Shown piece after piece: positions 9,534-18,789 of a stretch of DNA of 64,000 nucleotides. Location of the stretch: the NCBI RefSeq assembly GCF_021088345.1, contig NZ_CP088156.1, positions 8,371,846 through 8,435,845 of the forward strand. Direction: 5' to 3'. The position numbers were made by a program, and so were the translations under genes. Position 1 is the first letter of the stretch, and each line of letters starts with the position of its first letter. The stretch is from Bradyrhizobium ontarionense. GTDB taxonomy: Bacteria > Pseudomonadota > Alphaproteobacteria > Rhizobiales > Xanthobacteraceae. A model generated the notes under the pieces. The model searched no databases, was not told the DNA's origin, and was given only the letters and a program-made list of their open reading frames with translations.

Positions 9534-11013
9534 TGGCTGTACGCGGCCCGGGCTCAACGGCCAGCGCAAGAATGCGCCCCACGTCGATGTGGCGTTCGAG
9601 ATGCGCCGCGAGCGCATCCAGCGTTGTCTCCACGTCGCTCTCATAGGCCAGGTCGCTCGCGGACGCGCCGAGTCCGCGCAGCCAATGGGCGCGCAGGCCA
9701 TCATCGGCGAACAGGCCGTGCACGTAGCAGCCGGCGATCCGGCCGCCGGCCGCGACGGCGCCATCGCGGCGGCCGTCGGAGAACGTCAGGAATGGACAGC
9801 GTGTGTCGGGGCCCTCGGTGCGGCCGATATGCATCTCGTAGCCGCGGAAGGATACCTCGTCCTGCGTCAGGATTCCCTGGACCTCGCGCAGCGCCTTGTC
9901 CGGCGTCAGCGTCGTTTCGACATCGAGCAGACCGAGCCCAGCCACCGAGCCCGGTGCACCTTCGCGTCCGTCAGGATCGCTGATCCTGCGGCCCAGCATC
10001 TGATAGCCGCCGCAGATGCCGAGCACGCGGCCGTGCCGGCGCAGATGTGCAGCGAGATCGATATCCCAGCCGGCCTCGCGCAAGGCGGCGAGATCGGCGA
10101 TGGTCGCCTTCGAGCCCGGCAGGATCACGATTCCAGCATCGCCCGGGATCGGCGTGCCCGGCCGCAGGAATTGCAGATCGATTCCATCCTCCAATCGAAG
10201 CGGGTCGAATTCGTCGAAATTGGAGATGCGGGGGTAGGCGAGCACGATGACCTTCGTCCGATGCCCTCCGGCGGATCCGTGTTCAGGCAGGCCGAGGGCA
10301 TCCTCGGCCGGCAGACGTCTGGCGTCGGCGAAATGCGGGATGAGGCCGAGCGACGCCCACTGCGTCCGTGCCGCAATCTCGGTCATGCCCGAGGCAAACA
10401 AGGCGGGATCGCCGCGGAACTTGTTGACGAGGAAGCCCGCGATGAGCGCGGCGTCGTCCGGCGCGAGCACCGCCTTGGTGCCGACGAGGCTCGCGATGAC
10501 GCCGCCGCGATCGATGTCGCCGATCAACACGACCGGAGTTTGGGTTGCTTGCGCGAAGCCCATGTTGGCGATGTCGCCGGCGCGCAGGTTGATCTCCGAC
10601 GCCGAGCCCGCGCCTTCGACGAGCATGATGTCGGCATCGGCAGCCAGGTGATGAAAGCTGTCCAGCACCGCAGCCATCAATCGCGGCTTCATCGCCTGAT
10701 AGGCGGATGCCTTGGCGTGGCCGATGACGCGGCCCTGCACCACGACCTGCGAGCCGATGTCGCTTTGCGGCTTCAGCAGCACCGGGTTCATGTGGACCGA
10801 GGTCGGCCGCCGCGCCGCGCGCGCCTGCAGCGCCTGGGCGCGGCCGATCTCACCGCCATCGGCGGTGACGGCGGCATTATTCGACATGTTCTGCGGCTTG
10901 AACGGCGCCACCCGCAGGCCGCGCAAGGTCAGCGCGCGCGCGAGGCCCGCGACGATCAGCGATTTGCCGACGTCGGAGCCGGTGCCCTGGAACATGATGG
11001 CGCGCGCGGGCAT
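9520..11013 (-). CDS. cobQ: cobyric acid synthase
   Basis: The 497-residue glutamine amidotransferase amidates side chains b, d, e and g of adenosylcobyrinic acid a,c-diamide. The N-terminal dethiobiotin-synthetase-like ATP domain begins [20 protein letters not shown] and has [12 protein letters not shown]. The C-terminal class I amidotransferase domain has the nucleophile in [12 protein letters not shown] and the histidine in CYVHGLF. It follows cobO by three bases on the same strand. Confidence 0.95.
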   Translation of the reverse strand: MPARAIMFQGTGSDVGKSLIVAGLARALTLRGLRVAPFKPQNMSNNAAVTADGGEIGRAQALQARAARRPTSVHMNPVLLKPQSDIGSQVVVQGRVIGHAKASAYQAMKPRLMAAVLDSFHHLAADADIMLVEGAGSASEINLRAGDIANMGFAQATQTPVVLIGDIDRGGVIASLVGTKAVLAPDDAALIAGFLVNKFRGDPALFASGMTEIAARTQWASLGLIPHFADARRLPAEDALGLPEHGSAGGHRTKVIVLAYPRISNFDEFDPLRLEDGIDLQFLRPGTPIPGDAGIVILPGSKATIADLAALREAGWDIDLAAHLRRHGRVLGICGGYQMLGRRISDPDGREGAPGSVAGLGLLDVETTLTPDKALREVQGILTQDEVSFRGYEMHIGRTEGPDTRCPFLTFSDGRRDGAVAAGGRIAGCYVHGLFADDGLRAHWLRGLGASASDLAYESDVETTLDALAAHLERHIDVGRILALAVEPGPRTATTKP

Positions 11014-11016
11014 GAT

Positions 11017-11625
11017 CTAGAACTCGATGCCTTCCTGCGCCTTCACGCCGGCGGCGAAGTGATGCTTCACGAGCCCCATCTCGGTGACGAGGTCGGCGGC
11101 TTCGATCAGTTGGGGCTTGGCGTTGCGCCCGGTGACGACGACGTGCAGATCGGGGCGTCGCGCCGACAGACTTGCGACGACGTCGGCGATCGGCAGATGG
11201 TCGTAGCGCAGCGCAATGTTGAGCTCGTCGAGGATCACCAGCCCGATCGAGGGATCGGCCATCAACTCCAGGGCCTTGGCCCAGGCCTTCTCGGCGGCGG
11301 CGACATCGCGTGCGCGATCCTGGGTTTCCCAGGTGAAGCCTTCGCCGAGCGTGTGCCACGACACCTGGTCGCCGAAGGCTGCGATCGCCTTGCGCTCGCC
11401 GGTCTCCCAGGCGCCCTTGCCGAACTGCACGACGCCGATGCGAAAGCCGCGGCCGAGGGCGCGCAGCATCAGGCCCCAGGCCGCCGTCGACTTGCCCTTG
11501 CCCTTGCCGGTGTGGACGATCAGCAGGCCCTTTTCGATCGACTTCGACGCGACTTCGGCATCCTGGACGGCCTTGCGGTTCTCCATCTTGGTCTTATGGC
11601 GCGCATCGTCGGCGTTCTCGGTCAT
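11017..11625 (-). CDS. cobO: cob(I)yrinic acid a,c-diamide adenosyltransferase
   Basis: The 202-residue CobO/BtuR-type ATP:corrinoid adenosyltransferase puts the 5'-deoxyadenosyl group on cobalt. The P-loop HTGKGKGKSTAAWG lies about 40 residues in, followed by VVQFGKGAWETGE and the LVILDELNIALRY motif. Two in-frame ATGs (11631 and 11625) are possible; the second has AGGA at a proper distance of seven bases. It lies between cobP and cobQ. Confidence 0.93.
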   Translation of the reverse strand: MTENADDARHKTKMENRKAVQDAEVASKSIEKGLLIVHTGKGKGKSTAAWGLMLRALGRGFRIGVVQFGKGAWETGERKAIAAFGDQVSWHTLGEGFTWETQDRARDVAAAEKAWAKALELMADPSIGLVILDELNIALRYDHLPIADVVASLSARRPDLHVVVTGRNAKPQLIEAADLVTEMGLVKHHFAAGVKAQEGIEF

Positions 11626-11646
11626 CGGCATGTCCTCATCTCACCA

Positions 11647-12183
11647 TCATTTCAAGGTCAGCGGCAGACCCGCGGCCATCAGGATCACGCGATCCGCAAC
11701 GGCCGCGACGTCCTGGTTCAGTCGGCCCTGGGCATCGCGGAACGCGCGGGCAAGCGCATTGTCCGGCACGATGCCGAGACCAACCTCGTTGGATACGGCG
11801 ACGATGGGACCGCGCGCCATCGCGAGCGCCTCGATCAGCTCGGCACATCGTGCCGGAACGTTCATGTCGGCGAGCATCACATTGCTGAGCCAGAGCGTCA
11901 GGCAATCGATCAGCATCGGCACGCTCGAATTTGCCTGTGCACGGACCAGGCCTGCGAGATCATGCGTGGTCTCCAGCGTCTGCCATCCCTCGGCGCGGCG
12001 TCCCTTGTGCTGCGCGATTCGGTCCTTCATTTCGTCGTCGAACGCCTGCGCGGTCGCGATGTAGATCCAGGGCGGGGCGCAGGCGGTCACGAGGGCCTCG
12101 GCGTGGCGGCTCTTGCCCGAGCGCGCGCCGCCGAGCACCAGGGTCAGGCGCGGGAGGGCAGGATGCGGGAGGGCGGGGGGCAT
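11647..12183 (-). CDS. cobP: adenosylcobinamide kinase / adenosylcobinamide-phosphate guanylyltransferase
   Basis: The 178-residue bifunctional enzyme (CobU in Salmonella) phosphorylates and then guanylylates adenosylcobinamide. LTLVLGGARSGKSRHAE is the P-loop, VSNEVGLGIVP is a conserved late motif, and the length is standard. Start 12183 is chosen over 12279 because it has GGAG upstream and avoids an implausible 32-residue extension into the riboswitch region. It heads the minus-strand cobP-cobO-cobQ run and is divergent from the riboswitch transcript. Confidence 0.92.
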   Translation of the reverse strand: MPPALPHPALPRLTLVLGGARSGKSRHAEALVTACAPPWIYIATAQAFDDEMKDRIAQHKGRRAEGWQTLETTHDLAGLVRAQANSSVPMLIDCLTLWLSNVMLADMNVPARCAELIEALAMARGPIVAVSNEVGLGIVPDNALARAFRDAQGRLNQDVAAVADRVILMAAGLPLTLK

Positions 12184-12210
12184 GGCTCCGGGACGGCTCC
12201 AGGATTCCGA

Positions 12211-12239
12211 TTGACGGGCTTCGGCTCGATCCGTATCTA
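12211..12239 (+). promoter_or_regulatory. sigma-70 promoter of the riboswitch transcript
   Basis: TTGACG at 12211-12216 and TATCTA at 12234-12239 are separated by exactly 17 bases. The predicted start point near 12246 coincides with the first base of the riboswitch P1 stem, which strongly supports the call. Confidence 0.7.
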
Positions 12240-12245
12240 ACAGAT

Positions 12246-12408
12246 GACGGTTCTCCGAAAGGAGAGATTTAGGGAACACGGTGCGGGATCACACCCAAGG
12301 CCGTGGCTGCCCCCGCAACTGTAATCGGCGAGTGTGAGGCCAAAAAGCCACTGGGAAACCGGGAAGGCGGTCTCACGCGGCGACCCGAGAGCCAGGAGAC
12401 CTGCCGTC
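12246..12408 (+). promoter_or_regulatory. cobalamin riboswitch (AdoCbl class)
   Basis: All hallmark elements are present in order: the closing P1 stem GACGG (12246-12250) with CCGTC (12404-12408), the GGGAACACGGTG box, the core GGCTGCCCCCGCAACTGTAA, GCCACTGGG, the GGGAAGGC box, and the CGACCCGAGAGCCAGGAGAC box before the 3' arm. Adenosylcobalamin binding would normally shut down the downstream DUF1636-cobW-cobN genes. The distance to the first sizeable gene (about 220 bases) is large. Confidence 0.95.
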
Positions 12409-12459
12409 GACATTGCTGTTGGCCGACCCGTCGCGCGGGGAGTCGCGATGCTGGTTTTG

Positions 12460-12481
12460 ATCCCGCCGGGATGGGCGGGAT
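12460..12481 (+). other. hairpin downstream of riboswitch, possible expression platform
   Basis: ATCCCGCC (12460-12467) and GGCGGGAT (12474-12481) form a perfect 8-base-pair stem with a six-base loop. No T-tract follows, so it is not a standard intrinsic terminator. Regulation might instead be by ribosome-site masking or Rho. Confidence 0.35.
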
Positions 12482-12542
12482 GCCGTCGGGTGCAGCGCAT
12501 TTTACGGAACTCTTCTGGGGTCCGGAAGCGACGGAGACGGCC

Positions 12543-12623
12543 ATGCAGTGCAATCCTTCTCGGATGATCAAAGCTCCTGTGATCAAAGCCCGTGTGATCA
12601 AAGCCCTTGGCGTGATCGCCTGA
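12543..12623 (+). CDS. possible 26-residue leader peptide
   Basis: An ATG after GGAG opens a short frame, MQCNPSRMIKAP and on, that ends in TGA four bases before the DUF1636 start. Its second half is periodic (IKA/VIKAR/VIKAL) because the DNA holds three tandem 15-base units. The position between riboswitch and first gene would allow translational coupling. It could equally be an untranslated remnant; I recognise no family. Confidence 0.3.
   Translation: MQCNPSRMIKAPVIKARVIKALGVIA
12565..12609 (+). repeat. three tandem 15-base repeats
   Basis: The units TGATCAAAGCTCCTG, TGATCAAAGCCCGTG and TGATCAAAGCCCTTG follow each other without gap in the riboswitch leader. A partial fourth copy (GTGATCGCC) follows. 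The unit length is a multiple of three, so any reading frame would be kept on expansion. Confidence 0.85.
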
Positions 12624-12626
12624 TTG

Positions 12627-13046
12627 ATGTCCGCATCAGCGAAGAGCGAGACGACGTTGTTCGTCTGCATCACCTGTCGTGCCCAGGCGGGCGAAAACGC
12701 ATCGGATGATCAGCCGCGCGCCGGAGCCCGGTTGCTCGCGGCCATCGAAGCGGTGCCATCGGAGCTGCGGCCCGCCGTCACGGTCGTCCCGGTCGAATGC
12801 CTGTCGAACTGTAATCGTGCCTGTACGGTCGCCGTGACTGCGCCCGGCAAATGGACCTATGTGCTCGGCGCGCTCGATCCGGACGTGCATGCCGAGGACG
12901 TGCTGGCCTTCGCACGGCTGCACCAGCAGCACGAGGCGGGCCTGCCCGCGTGGCGGGAACGTCCCGAATACATCAGAAAAAACACCATCGCGCGCGTGCC
13001 GGCAACGCCCGCTCCAAGTCGGACACAAGAGGCACCGCTGCCATGA
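12627..13046 (+). CDS. DUF1636 small metal-binding protein
   Basis: The 139-residue protein has a cysteine pattern FVCITCRAQ near the start and VECLSNCNRACTVAV in the middle, as in thioredoxin-like [2Fe-2S] ferredoxin folds. DUF1636 proteins are regularly found next to cobW in B12 clusters; their biochemical role is not established. It is the first large gene after the riboswitch and its stop overlaps the cobW start as ATGA. ATG 12627 is chosen over the TTG three bases upstream. Confidence 0.8.
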   Translation: MSASAKSETTLFVCITCRAQAGENASDDQPRAGARLLAAIEAVPSELRPAVTVVPVECLSNCNRACTVAVTAPGKWTYVLGALDPDVHAEDVLAFARLHQQHEAGLPAWRERPEYIRKNTIARVPATPAPSRTQEAPLP

Positions 13047-14080
13047 CGAAGTCGTTCGCCAAGACGCCTTGCACCATCGTGACCGGCTTTCTCGGGGCCG
13101 GCAAGACCACGCTCGTGCGCAACCTGATCGAGACCGCGAACGGACGGCGGCTCGCCATCATCGTCAACGAGTTCGGCGATGTCGGCATCGACGGCGACAT
13201 CCTCAAAGGCTGCGGCGTGCCGGATTGCCCGGAGGATCGCATCGTCGAACTCTCGAACGGCTGCCTGTGCTGCACGGTCGCCGATGATTTCGTGCCGGCG
13301 CTTCGCAGCCTTCTCGATCAGAAGGAGCCGCCCGAGCACATCGTGATCGAGACGTCCGGGCTGGCGCTGCCCAAGCCGCTGGTGCAGGCGTTCAACTGGC
13401 CCGAGATTGCGACGCGCGTCACCGTCGACGGTGTCGTGGCGGTCGTCGACGGGCCCGCCGTGATGGCGGGGCGCTTTGCCGACGATCCCGTGGCGCTTGC
13501 CGCGCAGCGCGCCGCGGACGATTCGCTCGATCACGACAATCCGCTCGAGGAGGTCTACGAGGATCAGCTGCTCTGCGCCGACCTCGTCGTGATGAACAAG
13601 AGCGACCTGATGAGCGACGAGCAGCGCAAGCATGTCGCGTCGGAGATCACGGCGAAGGTGCAGCGCGCCGTCAAGGTGATCGCGACCGAGCACGGCCGGC
13701 TGTCGGCCTCGGTGCTGCTCGGGCTCGGTGCCGCCGCGGAGGACGATCTCGCGGCGCGACCGTCGCATCACGACAATGAGGCCGAGCACGATCACGATGA
13801 TTTCGAGAGCTTCGTGCTCGACGTGCCGGCGCAGGCCTCGCCGGATGCGCTCGTCGATCGCATCGCGGCGGCTGTCGATGCCCATGACGTGCTCCGGGTG
13901 AAGGGCTTCGTGGAGGTCGCGGGCAAGCCGCTGCGTCTGCTGGTGCAGGCCGTTGGCAGCCGCATCCAGCATCAGTTCGAGCGGCCGTGGCGCGCCGGTG
14001 AAGCGCGGCAGGGGCGCCTGGTGGTCATCGGTGAGCGCGGCCTCGATGCCGCTGCGATCAAGAGCCTGATCGCGGGCTAG
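13043..14080 (+). CDS. cobW: CobW-family GTPase, metallochaperone
   Basis: The 345-residue G3E-family GTPase has the Walker A motif GFLGAGKTT (residues 15-23), the metal-site motif CLCC (C74, C76, C77), ETSGLALPKP as Walker B region and MNKSDL as the base-specificity motif. A histidine/aspartate-rich stretch (SHHDNEAEHDHDD) precedes the C-terminal CobW_C domain. Known CobW proteins are implicated in cobalt delivery to the CobN chelatase, whose gene follows nine bases later. It is under the riboswitch. Confidence 0.93.
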   Translation: MTKSFAKTPCTIVTGFLGAGKTTLVRNLIETANGRRLAIIVNEFGDVGIDGDILKGCGVPDCPEDRIVELSNGCLCCTVADDFVPALRSLLDQKEPPEHIVIETSGLALPKPLVQAFNWPEIATRVTVDGVVAVVDGPAVMAGRFADDPVALAAQRAADDSLDHDNPLEEVYEDQLLCADLVVMNKSDLMSDEQRKHVASEITAKVQRAVKVIATEHGRLSASVLLGLGAAAEDDLAARPSHHDNEAEHDHDDFESFVLDVPAQASPDALVDRIAAAVDAHDVLRVKGFVEVAGKPLRLLVQAVGSRIQHQFERPWRAGEARQGRLVVIGERGLDAAAIKSLIAG

Positions 14081-14089
14081 GCGAGGCCG

Positions 14090-17000
14090 ATGCATCTCCT
14101 GGCGACATCCGGCGCTGATATCGACGACCTCGAACAGGCCGTGGATCTTGCGCAGTCGCCTGCCGAGGTCGTGGTGCTGTCGTTCTCCGACAGCGACCTG
14201 TCCGCCCTGGCCGAGGCCTGGACGGCATCTTCAGCCGAGCTGCCGAGCCTGCGGCTTGCGAGCCTGAAACGGCTGAAGCACCCGATGTCGGTCGATCTCT
14301 ATATCGACCGCGTCGTGCTCGGCGCGCGCGCCGTCGTCGTGCGCTGTCTCGGCGGGCTCGACTACTGGCGCTACGGGCTGGAGCGTCTCGCTGCCGTCTG
14401 CCGGAGCCGCGGCATCCTGTTCGCGGCGCTGCCGGGCGATGACCGCGCCGACGAACGGCTCGATGCGTTGTCGACATTGCCGCCGGAGACGACGACGCGG
14501 CTCTACGGCTATCTGCACGAGGGCGGCGTCGGCAATGCGCGCGAGGCGCTGCGTTATCTCGCTGCGCTGCTCGGTCGTGACACGCGTTTTGCCGAGCCGG
14601 TGGCGATCGGCTCGATCGTCGGCTTCGTGCCGGATCGCGGAGCCGTCGCGATCGACGATCTCTGCCGATCGGACGACGGGCGGCCGACCGCGCTGGTCGT
14701 GTTCTACCGCGCCAGCCTGCTGGCGGCCGACACCGCAGGGATCGCCGAGCTGATGGCTGCGGTCGAGCGTGAAGGGCTCGCGGCGGTGGCCGTTGCGGTG
14801 ACCAGCCTGAAGGATCCCGGCATTGCCGCGCCGCTGGCGCAGTTGATCAGGCAACGGCGTGTCTCGATCATCCTGAACGCCACCGCATTCTCCGCCTTGC
14901 GCGACGACGGTACCAGCGTGCTCGACCTCGCCGACGTGCCGGTGCTGCAGATCGTGCAGGCGCAGAGCACCGAAGAGGCCTGGGCCTCCTCGTCCCGCGG
15001 CTTGTCGCCGACGGATCTCGCCATGAACGTCGTGCTGCCCGAGCTCGATGGCCGTCTGCTGGCGCGGCCGATCGCCTTCAAGGGTGAGACGGCGGCAGAT
15101 GAACGCCTGCAGTTCGGCGTTGCACGGTATGTGCCGCAGGCCGATCGCATCGCCTATGTCGCGCAGCTTGCCGCGCGGTGGGGCCGGCTGCGGGCGCTGC
15201 CGGCCGCGGAGCGGCGCATCGCGCTGATGCTGTCCGACTATCCCGCGCGCGGCGGACGCCGCGGCTATGCGGTCGGTCTCGACACAAGCGAGAGCGTGGC
15301 GAGCATCGCGGGGCTGCTGGCAGGCGCAGGATACGACGTTGGAGGCGCGCCTCCAGCCGCTCGGGATGTCGAAGCGTTGCTGCGGGACGGGGCGGATGAA
15401 CTCATCGTGCCGCTCGCGAGCTATCAGCGGACGTTTGCGCTGCTGCCGGATGATCTGCAGCGCGCCTTGCAGGAGAGTTGGGGGACGGCGGACGCCGATC
15501 CGGCGTGTCGCGACGGTGCATTCCGCTACCCCGTGTTGCGGGCCGGAAAGCTCTCGATCCTGCTGCAGCCCGACCGCGGCAGCCGCGCCGATCGCAAGTC
15601 CGGCTATCACGACACGACGGTGCCGCCGCGGCATGCCTATGTGGCGCTCTACGCGCATCTGCGCGAGGCCGAGCGGATCGACGCTCTGATCCATCTCGGC
15701 GCGCATGGCACGCTGGAATGGCTGCCGGGCAAGGCGCTGGCGCTGTCCCGCAATTGCTGGCCGGAGGCCGTGCTCGGCCCGCTGCCGGTGATCTATCCGT
15801 TCATCGTCAACAATCCCGGCGAGGCGATGCAGGCCAAGCGCCGATTGTCGGCGCTGACGCTCGGACATCTGACTCCGCCGCTGTCGCAGGCCGGGCTGCA
15901 TGGTCCGCTGCTCGAGCTGGAAGGCCTGGTCGAGGAATATGCCGAGGCCGACGGGCTCGACAAGCGGCGCATGATGCTGCTGGAGGACGAGATCGTCGCG
16001 CGAGCCTGGCGGAACGGCCTCGCTGCGGATTGCGGTCTCGACCGGACCATGAGCGGACGCGAGGCGATCGCGCAGCTCGATGCGCAATTGTGCGACATCA
16101 AGGAACTGGCGGTGCGCGATCGTCTGCACGTGTTCGGCCGGGCTCCCGATGCGACCGCGATCGATCTGCTCACCGATGCGATTTCGGCGGTGTCAATGCA
16201 GGGCGGCGAGGCCATCGATCGCTCGCAGATCGCAGTGCGGATCGAGGCGAGCGCAACGGCTGAGCGCAGCGCGCTGCTCGCGGCCCTCGACGGCCGACGG
16301 GTGGCTGCCGGACCCGCCGGCGCGCCGAGCCGCGGGCGGCTCGACGTGCTGCCGACGGGACGCAATCTGACCGCGATCGATCCACGCGCGATCCCCACGC
16401 GCACGGCCGCGCTGGTCGGCGTGCGTGCGGCCGACGAGGTGATCCGTCGCTATCTGCAGGATCACGGCGACTACCCGCATGCGCTGGTGCTGGATCTCTG
16501 GGCCTCCGCATCGCTGCGCACCGGTGGTGACGATCTGGCCCAGGCGTTCGCCTATCTTGGTGCGAGGCCACGCTGGGACTTCAATTCCAACCGCGTCACC
16601 GGCATCGACGTGCTGCCGCAGGCCGTGCTCGACCGCCCGCGCATCGACGTGACGCTGAGAATCTCGGGGCTGTTTCGCGATCTGTTCGAGAGCCAGATCG
16701 CGCTGTTCGACCTTGCCGTGCAGACGGTGGCTGCGCTCGATGAGGACGATGCCGACAATCCCCTGGCGGCAGCGCGACGCCGCGGCGACAGTCTCGCGCG
16801 CGTATTCGGTGGCGCGCCCGGCAGCTACGGCGCCGTCGCTGCCGACCTCGCGCTCGGGATGCACTGGGAGAGCCGGTCGCAGCTCGGCGAAGCCTATCTC
16901 GAAAGCACAGGTTACAGCTTTGGCGGGGTGCATGACGGAGTGCCTGCCTCCGATACGTTCCGCGAACGCGTCCGGGCCGCCGATGCGCTGGTGCATCCGC

Positions 17001-17512
17001 AGGACGACCGTGAGCGCGACCTGCTCGACGGTGAGGAGGTGGCCGATTTCGCCGGCGGCTTCGCGGCAGCCGCCGCGGCGCTCGGCGTTACGCCGGCGCT
17101 CCTGCACCTCGACACCAGCCGCCCCGAAGCGCCGAAGGCGCGGACCTTCAGCGAGGAGATTGCCCGGGTGGTGCGCGGCCGTCTCACCAATCCGCGCTGG
17201 ATCGCGGGAATGCTCGCGCATGGCTACCGCGGCGTCGCGGAGATCGCACAAGGGATCGATGCGCTCTATGCCTTCGCTGCCACGTCCGACGCCGTCCCCG
17301 AGCATCTGTTTGATCTGGCACATGCGGCGCTGCTGCGCGACGAGGCAGTCTTGGACGGCATGGTTGCGCGCAATCCGGCGGCTGTCACTGCCATCGTGTC
17401 GCGGTTCGAGGACGCCTTGCGCAGGCAGCTGTGGGTGCCGCGCCGGAACGCGGTCGCTGACGAGCTTGCGCTCGCCCGCGCACGCCTGACGCAGACGGAG
17501 ATCGTGCCGTGA
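14090..17512 (+). CDS. cobN: aerobic cobaltochelatase subunit CobN
   Basis: The 1140-residue protein is the large subunit that inserts cobalt into hydrogenobyrinic acid a,c-diamide with ATP, together with CobS and CobT chelatase subunits, which are not in this window. Characteristic magnesium/cobalt-chelatase segments include DALIHLGAHGTLEWLPGK and YPFIVNNPGEAMQAKRR in the centre, with NPRWIAGMLAHGYRG near the C-terminus. Its GTGA junction with cobG gives a four-base overlap. Confidence 0.95.
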   Translation: MHLLATSGADIDDLEQAVDLAQSPAEVVVLSFSDSDLSALAEAWTASSAELPSLRLASLKRLKHPMSVDLYIDRVVLGARAVVVRCLGGLDYWRYGLERLAAVCRSRGILFAALPGDDRADERLDALSTLPPETTTRLYGYLHEGGVGNAREALRYLAALLGRDTRFAEPVAIGSIVGFVPDRGAVAIDDLCRSDDGRPTALVVFYRASLLAADTAGIAELMAAVEREGLAAVAVAVTSLKDPGIAAPLAQLIRQRRVSIILNATAFSALRDDGTSVLDLADVPVLQIVQAQSTEEAWASSSRGLSPTDLAMNVVLPELDGRLLARPIAFKGETAADERLQFGVARYVPQADRIAYVAQLAARWGRLRALPAAERRIALMLSDYPARGGRRGYAVGLDTSESVASIAGLLAGAGYDVGGAPPAARDVEALLRDGADELIVPLASYQRTFALLPDDLQRALQESWGTADADPACRDGAFRYPVLRAGKLSILLQPDRGSRADRKSGYHDTTVPPRHAYVALYAHLREAERIDALIHLGAHGTLEWLPGKALALSRNCWPEAVLGPLPVIYPFIVNNPGEAMQAKRRLSALTLGHLTPPLSQAGLHGPLLELEGLVEEYAEADGLDKRRMMLLEDEIVARAWRNGLAADCGLDRTMSGREAIAQLDAQLCDIKELAVRDRLHVFGRAPDATAIDLLTDAISAVSMQGGEAIDRSQIAVRIEASATAERSALLAALDGRRVAAGPAGAPSRGRLDVLPTGRNLTAIDPRAIPTRTAALVGVRAADEVIRRYLQDHGDYPHALVLDLWASASLRTGGDDLAQAFAYLGARPRWDFNSNRVTGIDVLPQAVLDRPRIDVTLRISGLFRDLFESQIALFDLAVQTVAALDEDDADNPLAAARRRGDSLARVFGGAPGSYGAVAADLALGMHWESRSQLGEAYLESTGYSFGGVHDGVPASDTFRERVRAADALVHPQDDRERDLLDGEEVADFAGGFAAAAAALGVTPALLHLDTSRPEAPKARTFSEEIARVVRGRLTNPRWIAGMLAHGYRGVAEIAQGIDALYAFAATSDAVPEHLFDLAHAALLRDEAVLDGMVARNPAAVTAIVSRFEDALRRQLWVPRRNAVADELALARARLTQTEIVP

Positions 17513-18789
17513 CCACAGCGTTCGAGATCAAAGGCTGGTGTCCGGGCGCGCACCGCCCGATGCTGAGCGGTGACGGGCTCATTGTCCGGGTCAGGCCGCA
17601 TGGCGGCCGTTTGCCGGTGGCGGCTCTCGGTGCATTGGCCGACGCGGCCCGTCGCTTCGGCAACGGCCAGATCGATCTCACGCGCCGCGCCAATCTGCAG
17701 ATCCGTGGCGTCTCGTCCGAGACCTTGGCGCCCTTGTGGGCGTTGATGGCTTCGCACGACCTGCTCGATGACAACGCCGAACTCGAAGCCATCCGCAACA
17801 TCGTGCTCAATCCGCTGGCGGGACTCGATCCGGGCGAGATCGTCGACATGCATCCGGTCGCAAAAGCGCTGGAGACCGAGCTCGCGACAGATGAAGCATT
17901 GCGTGCGCTGCCCGGCAAATTCGGCTTCGTGCTGGATGGTGGCGGCAAGCTGCCGCTGACGGGCATGGCTGCCGACGTCCATCTGGTGGCTTGTGGCCAA
18001 GGTAACGAACGCCGCATCGCCGTCGGTCTCGCTGGGGCGGATGGCGTCATATGGCTTGGGACGACGGCCGTTGCCGATGCTGCGTCTGCAGCCGTGCAGC
18101 TCGCGCACGCTGTCCTCCAGCAGAGCTCGACCCGGCGTGCGGCGGATCTGCCACCGGATGCGACCGCCAGTATCGGCGCCGAGCTGGGTCTGGATGCCTC
18201 CGACACGATCGCGACGGCTTCGGCCGCCGCCTCGCAGCAGCGTCTCGGCCTCATCCTTCTGACGGAGCAAACCTGCGCCGTCGGGCTCGGCGTACCGTTC
18301 GGCCGCGCCGACAGCGAGACGCTGGCGCGACTGGCCGCTTTGCTCGCGGCGCACGGTATCTCCGACGTCCGCATGTCGCCGTGGCGGACGTTCTATGTCG
18401 CCGCGAACCGTGCGATCGCAGATCGTCTCGTTGCGGATGCGGCCCACCTGGGCCTGATCGTCGACGACACTGATCCGTTGATGCGCATCGATGCCTGCTC
18501 GGGTGTCGGCTGCTGTCCCTCGACCGCGCTGGCGACGCGGGAGCATGCCCGCGTGCTGGCCGGCGCAATGGCTCGCGCACAGTTCACAGGCACGCTGCAT
18601 GTCTCCGGCTGCGCCAAGGGATGCGCGCGCTCGGCAGCCGCCGGCCTGGTGCTGGTCGGCGATGGCGACCGGTATCGCATCGTTCGGGACGGCACGGCCA
18701 AGAGCGAGCCTTGTGGCACCCTCGATCCAGCGGGCCTCGACGCGACGGGAAATGGGCTGTTTGAAGCGAGAGAGAGAGCTCATGTCTGA
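17509..18789 (+). CDS. cobG: precorrin-3B synthase
   Basis: The 426-residue iron-sulfur monooxygenase uses oxygen to hydroxylate C20 of precorrin-3A, the oxygen-dependent step that defines the aerobic route. It has two nitrite/sulfite-reductase ferredoxin-like halves (FGNGQIDLTRRANLQIRG at about residue 50) and the siroheme-type [4Fe-4S] ligands CSGVGCC and CAKGC near residues 330-370. The start is GTG overlapping the cobN stop. The end overlaps cobH by eight bases. Confidence 0.93.
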   Translation: MTTAFEIKGWCPGAHRPMLSGDGLIVRVRPHGGRLPVAALGALADAARRFGNGQIDLTRRANLQIRGVSSETLAPLWALMASHDLLDDNAELEAIRNIVLNPLAGLDPGEIVDMHPVAKALETELATDEALRALPGKFGFVLDGGGKLPLTGMAADVHLVACGQGNERRIAVGLAGADGVIWLGTTAVADAASAAVQLAHAVLQQSSTRRAADLPPDATASIGAELGLDASDTIATASAAASQQRLGLILLTEQTCAVGLGVPFGRADSETLARLAALLAAHGISDVRMSPWRTFYVAANRAIADRLVADAAHLGLIVDDTDPLMRIDACSGVGCCPSTALATREHARVLAGAMARAQFTGTLHVSGCAKGCARSAAAGLVLVGDGDRYRIVRDGTAKSEPCGTLDPAGLDATGNGLFEARERAHV

